This document shows positions 63,801-64,000 of a stretch of DNA of 64,000 nucleotides, piece by piece (the first letter of the stretch is position 1; each line of letters opens with the position of its first letter). Position numbers and translations under genes: made by a program. Below the pieces are notes generated by a model. It was not told the origin of the DNA, made no database searches, and saw nothing but the letters and a program-made list of their open reading frames with translations. The DNA is from Amphibacillus jilinensis Y1. Lineage in GTDB: Bacteria > Bacillota > Bacilli > Bacillales > Amphibacillaceae. The stretch covers positions 1,121,836 through 1,185,835 of the forward strand of contig NZ_JH976434.1 of the NCBI RefSeq assembly GCF_000306965.1, written 5' to 3'.

Positions 63801-64000
63801 CGAAGGTTACGAAACAACCATTGAAGGGTTTGACATTACAAACCTTCGTGTTGGTGAAACCGAAGTGAGTGGTGAGAAAACGTGGCTCGATGATAATAAT
63901 CCAGATCGGCCGGATGACATTACCGTCAACCTTCTACAAAATGGCGTCCAAATCGATAGTCAACAAGTCACTCCAGATGATGATTGGACCTTTAGCTTCA
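57808..64000 (+). CDS. Giant cell-surface adhesin with SpaA and Cna_B repeats, C-terminus beyond window
   Basis: The frame opens at an ATG preceded by GGAGGG and stays open for 2064 codons to the right edge. Residues 1-30 are a signal peptide (MRRNISMVLLFVLLINTLTSSLIVPPVTAES). Residues about 125-190 are a Ser/Asp/Glu-rich spacer. Residues about 190-1050 form several Ig-like adhesive domains of the collagen-binding/MSCRAMM kind (ITWTIDVNKN, TDWAVTINRD, ITWTIGVNYN, VNWEVNINRS recur). Residues about 1059-1650 hold six SpaA-type domains (LTIKKIDAE...YKLEEVTPP) with Lys and Glu suited to isopeptide bonds. From about 1654 Cna_B stalk repeats begin. A sortase signal is expected beyond the window. 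The protein is extremely acidic. Confidence 0.9.
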   Translation, partial: MRRNISMVLLFVLLINTLTSSLIVPPVTAESSLETSVIDTIVFKSNEETVSLEEAHGEGEIIVSWSTDTIDTIEEFSETIELPDHIQVDDQSDELINEDNQTSVGYFELENRTLTLSFDQAIANDANGQLIFPALSDQEASDAEPSDARPSSSEEAVLDTTTEAEEDSETSEEVDDTDTSEIESHMNITNYENNAEITDDFFIETTVKKDGNVLEDGTEIIVEAPFSDTSLGLTFDFELANGHSYGDGSTYTIEVPSMFTIPNISESDRQPLVRADGMKFGSFYTSGNDIVITFNETITQESNIAGNINLEAVFDDDYDGPAIGDSIVFPYGESDTIAFPISFQPDENGLDKQGIGNRGYNTEVITWTIDVNKNLQLMDNAILNDHTSQGDHQVIDDSFKIYELSMNADGSYDEPMNDVTDSVLGDRFTLNVDAFGESFELNMGVLNQEAYQIQYQTSVNDRVGTEYKNDATLTYDDSDDLTTESTVSVTRGKPLTKEAVDYDDVTQMIDWEIQYNYDEKEIAQERAILNDTFEDQNQRLVEDSLEVYRVSIDPQTGEETGEELYENYTLTTTGTNGYHIQFNEAIHDPFKIQYQTETVDRVSEDDIVTNTIEDDFGNVSEGSQDIRQGILIKRNTGVDYQEKTTDWAVTINRDLLVMEDVMFNDTLPNGFTFDQDSLALNGYSGDYDVTYNTDNDEVTIEFLNDITNEVTISYSTSIDFDLADRADSYTNSARIDWIPEGEEQSVSKTGTATFNPDDSTKNNGFKFGSYNIQEKEITWTIGVNYNNETLHDVNVLDPILGDQNFNIDHVKIYDMVLTGDEDGFEYGNEVTDQYTINPLPNDPGFSVDLGDLQTGYIIEFTTDLDDTVVDSTYDNTATIQSSNHEDATLDASLSPRFGGEYTTKSAEQSTENGRIVNWEVNINRSQSTLDHVVVTDTPSINQTILQETLTIYETTATEDTIEKNPDETLEKGTDYTIEFIQDDEGQESFVIEFIGDKETIDRAYVLEYDTYILYSGATGSISNDLSIEGQQVEGDDGDSSVDQTINFSNISGSISGEVGSLTIKKIDAEDNDLTLEGAAFYLYDQDDVLIRTGETDSDGELRFVNLLFGDYKLEEVTPPSDYVIDPTSDNPREVTVGSGNDGDHNTEIEIENYEIKRDIKLTKVDGTTDQPLADAGFTLYDSNDNEVINEQITDQDGVIYVEDLEPGDYYFVETTPPEYYQEHTNAYHFTINENHTILDIEEDAITVENELIPGSGYMMKIDADTLNTDSNGLGHATFEIQSADPAVDFDRTVDSDEDGRIETGDLRPGDYTIEEVSAPTGFTLSNEGPVEFTIPRQETPDEAAIEIRSEPFENNVKTTSIELTKRDSISNQLLSDAAFELTYTSGDYETDLSLTEVTDEDGTLRFEELKPGEYQLVETTTPEGYIFDGTPIEITITLNDVESDVQTIEVENDPFAEVLLQKVDGETAVPLAGAEFELIDSDDEPINGYTSLTTDSNGQIQLTGLPEGEYRLRETKAPDGYTIQDGGYTSEIFTVDDTVDETEQIELNDVNNDIMKGSVSLVKTDGQTSEPLEGVAFELRAINLVNDGTYTDTTHTTDENGEIVVNGLRPGEYEFIETSPLEGYQEHVGDITFELEFPHDQEQIELEIENYQLVSIPVEKTWNDNNHEDDRPEVITVQLLRNGESIDETLELTRDNDWKGSFEDLEAIDADSNFYTYSVDEQEPGAGYQLQGILGDQETGFEIQNVITQSLTVDKEWLDESADHRPNEIAITLYQNDTEFDSLTLNANDQWEGTFTDLPVYDAEGNVYDYRVEEESVDNYELVDITETDAGFSIENVRVGTIDISGDKTWLDSDSTDRPESITLNLMQNGEEIASQEITESDNWSYSFDELDAFDNEGQGYVYTVEEEPVDGYETIIDGYDITNVRVGEVEVSGEKTWLDDDASDRPDDITVNLLQNGVQIDSQQVTTDDDWIFSFTGLNQYDDEGIAYDYSIEEEPVEGYETTIEGFDITNLRVGETEVSGEKTWLDDNNPDRPDDITVNLLQNGVQIDSQQVTPDDDWTFSF
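60982..62760 (+). repeat. Six SpaA-type domain repeats in the adhesin
   Basis: Starts near 60982, 61276, 61567, 61885, 62173 and 62476. Each has K(I/V)D near the start, a DxxGxIxxxxLxPGxY turn and a closing (L/F)xExxxPxGY block, typical of prealbumin-like SpaA domains. Spacing is about 290-320 nt and irregular. Confidence 0.8.
62767..64000 (+). repeat. Cna_B stalk repeats, last ones with exact 264-bp period
   Basis: Repeats begin near 62767, 63055, 63325, 63589 and 63853, the last cut by the edge. The VG codons of the junction motif N(V/L)RVG lie at 63322, 63586 and 63850, exactly 264 bp (88 codons) apart. Each repeat has xKxWxDxxxxxRPxxIxxxLxQN and DxWxxxFxxLxxxDxEG. DNA similarity rises towards the right edge, which implies recent tandem duplication. 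Confidence 0.85.

Noticed and set aside
62767..64000. Regular repeats considered as a possible CRISPR array or tandem satellite
   Set aside because: The period is 264 bp, in frame, and encodes Cna_B domains within a continuous coding sequence.

Overview
This window comes from a low-GC Gram-positive bacterium. Gene families, AGGAGG-type ribosome binding sites, frequent CcpA-type cre boxes, an LXG toxin, YesM/YesN/YesL-type sugar regulation and a possible spore-protein gene point to a spore-forming Bacillaceae. The acidic secreted proteins suggest a salt-adapted relative of Gracilibacillus, Amphibacillus or Halolactibacillus; the genus is inference. Both window edges cut through genes: an esterase at the left and a giant adhesin at the right.

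1-8 kb (minus strand) is a sucrose operon: lipoprotein binding protein, two permeases, a LacI repressor, a PfkB fructokinase, sucrose phosphorylase and an esterase. Sucrose would enter by the ABC system, be split to glucose-1-phosphate and fructose, and the fructose phosphorylated. A cre box and a shared LacI-type operator sit at its promoter. 8.4-9.9 kb is the RNA helicase dbpA. 10.3-13.9 kb is a fructose-family PTS operon (IIA, IIBC, class II aldolase, DeoR). 14.4-17.9 kb holds a DUF342/FapA-like protein paired with a GAF-domain protein. 18.1-22.7 kb carries a cytoplasmic GH43 enzyme, a secreted GH16 beta-glucanase behind a long leader, and two copies of a small spore-protein-like gene, one of them broken.

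23-28 kb has an LXG polymorphic toxin with its probable immunity gene, an ECF sigma/anti-sigma pair, a small membrane protein and a GIY-YIG protein. 28.6-32 kb (plus strand) has a DUF421 protein and a four-gene cluster: NAD-binding protein, membrane protein, XRE regulator, DUF4386 protein. 32.2-35.3 kb has a Gfo/Idh oxidoreductase, a TIM-barrel isomerase and a divergent AraC regulator. 35.4-40.1 kb has a membrane protein, a secreted protein/lipoprotein pair, and LemA with DUF2207.

40.5 kb has a VOC-family pseudogene. 40.9-50.1 kb is a second carbohydrate ABC locus of the Lpl/Yes type (binding protein, two permeases, YesL) with a YesM-like kinase, a YesN-like regulator and a ThuA protein. As in the first ABC locus no ATPase gene is present, so a shared MsmX-type ATPase encoded elsewhere is inferred. 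50.4-53.4 kb has small proteins and a GntR/ABC exporter operon. 54-64 kb holds an IS3-type transposase remnant, a lone 1025-residue SF1 helicase, and the first 2064 codons of a repeat-rich surface adhesin.

A degenerate dispersed repeat lies in several intergenic spaces between 18 and 38 kb. I found no rRNA, tRNA, CRISPR array, intact insertion sequence or prophage.
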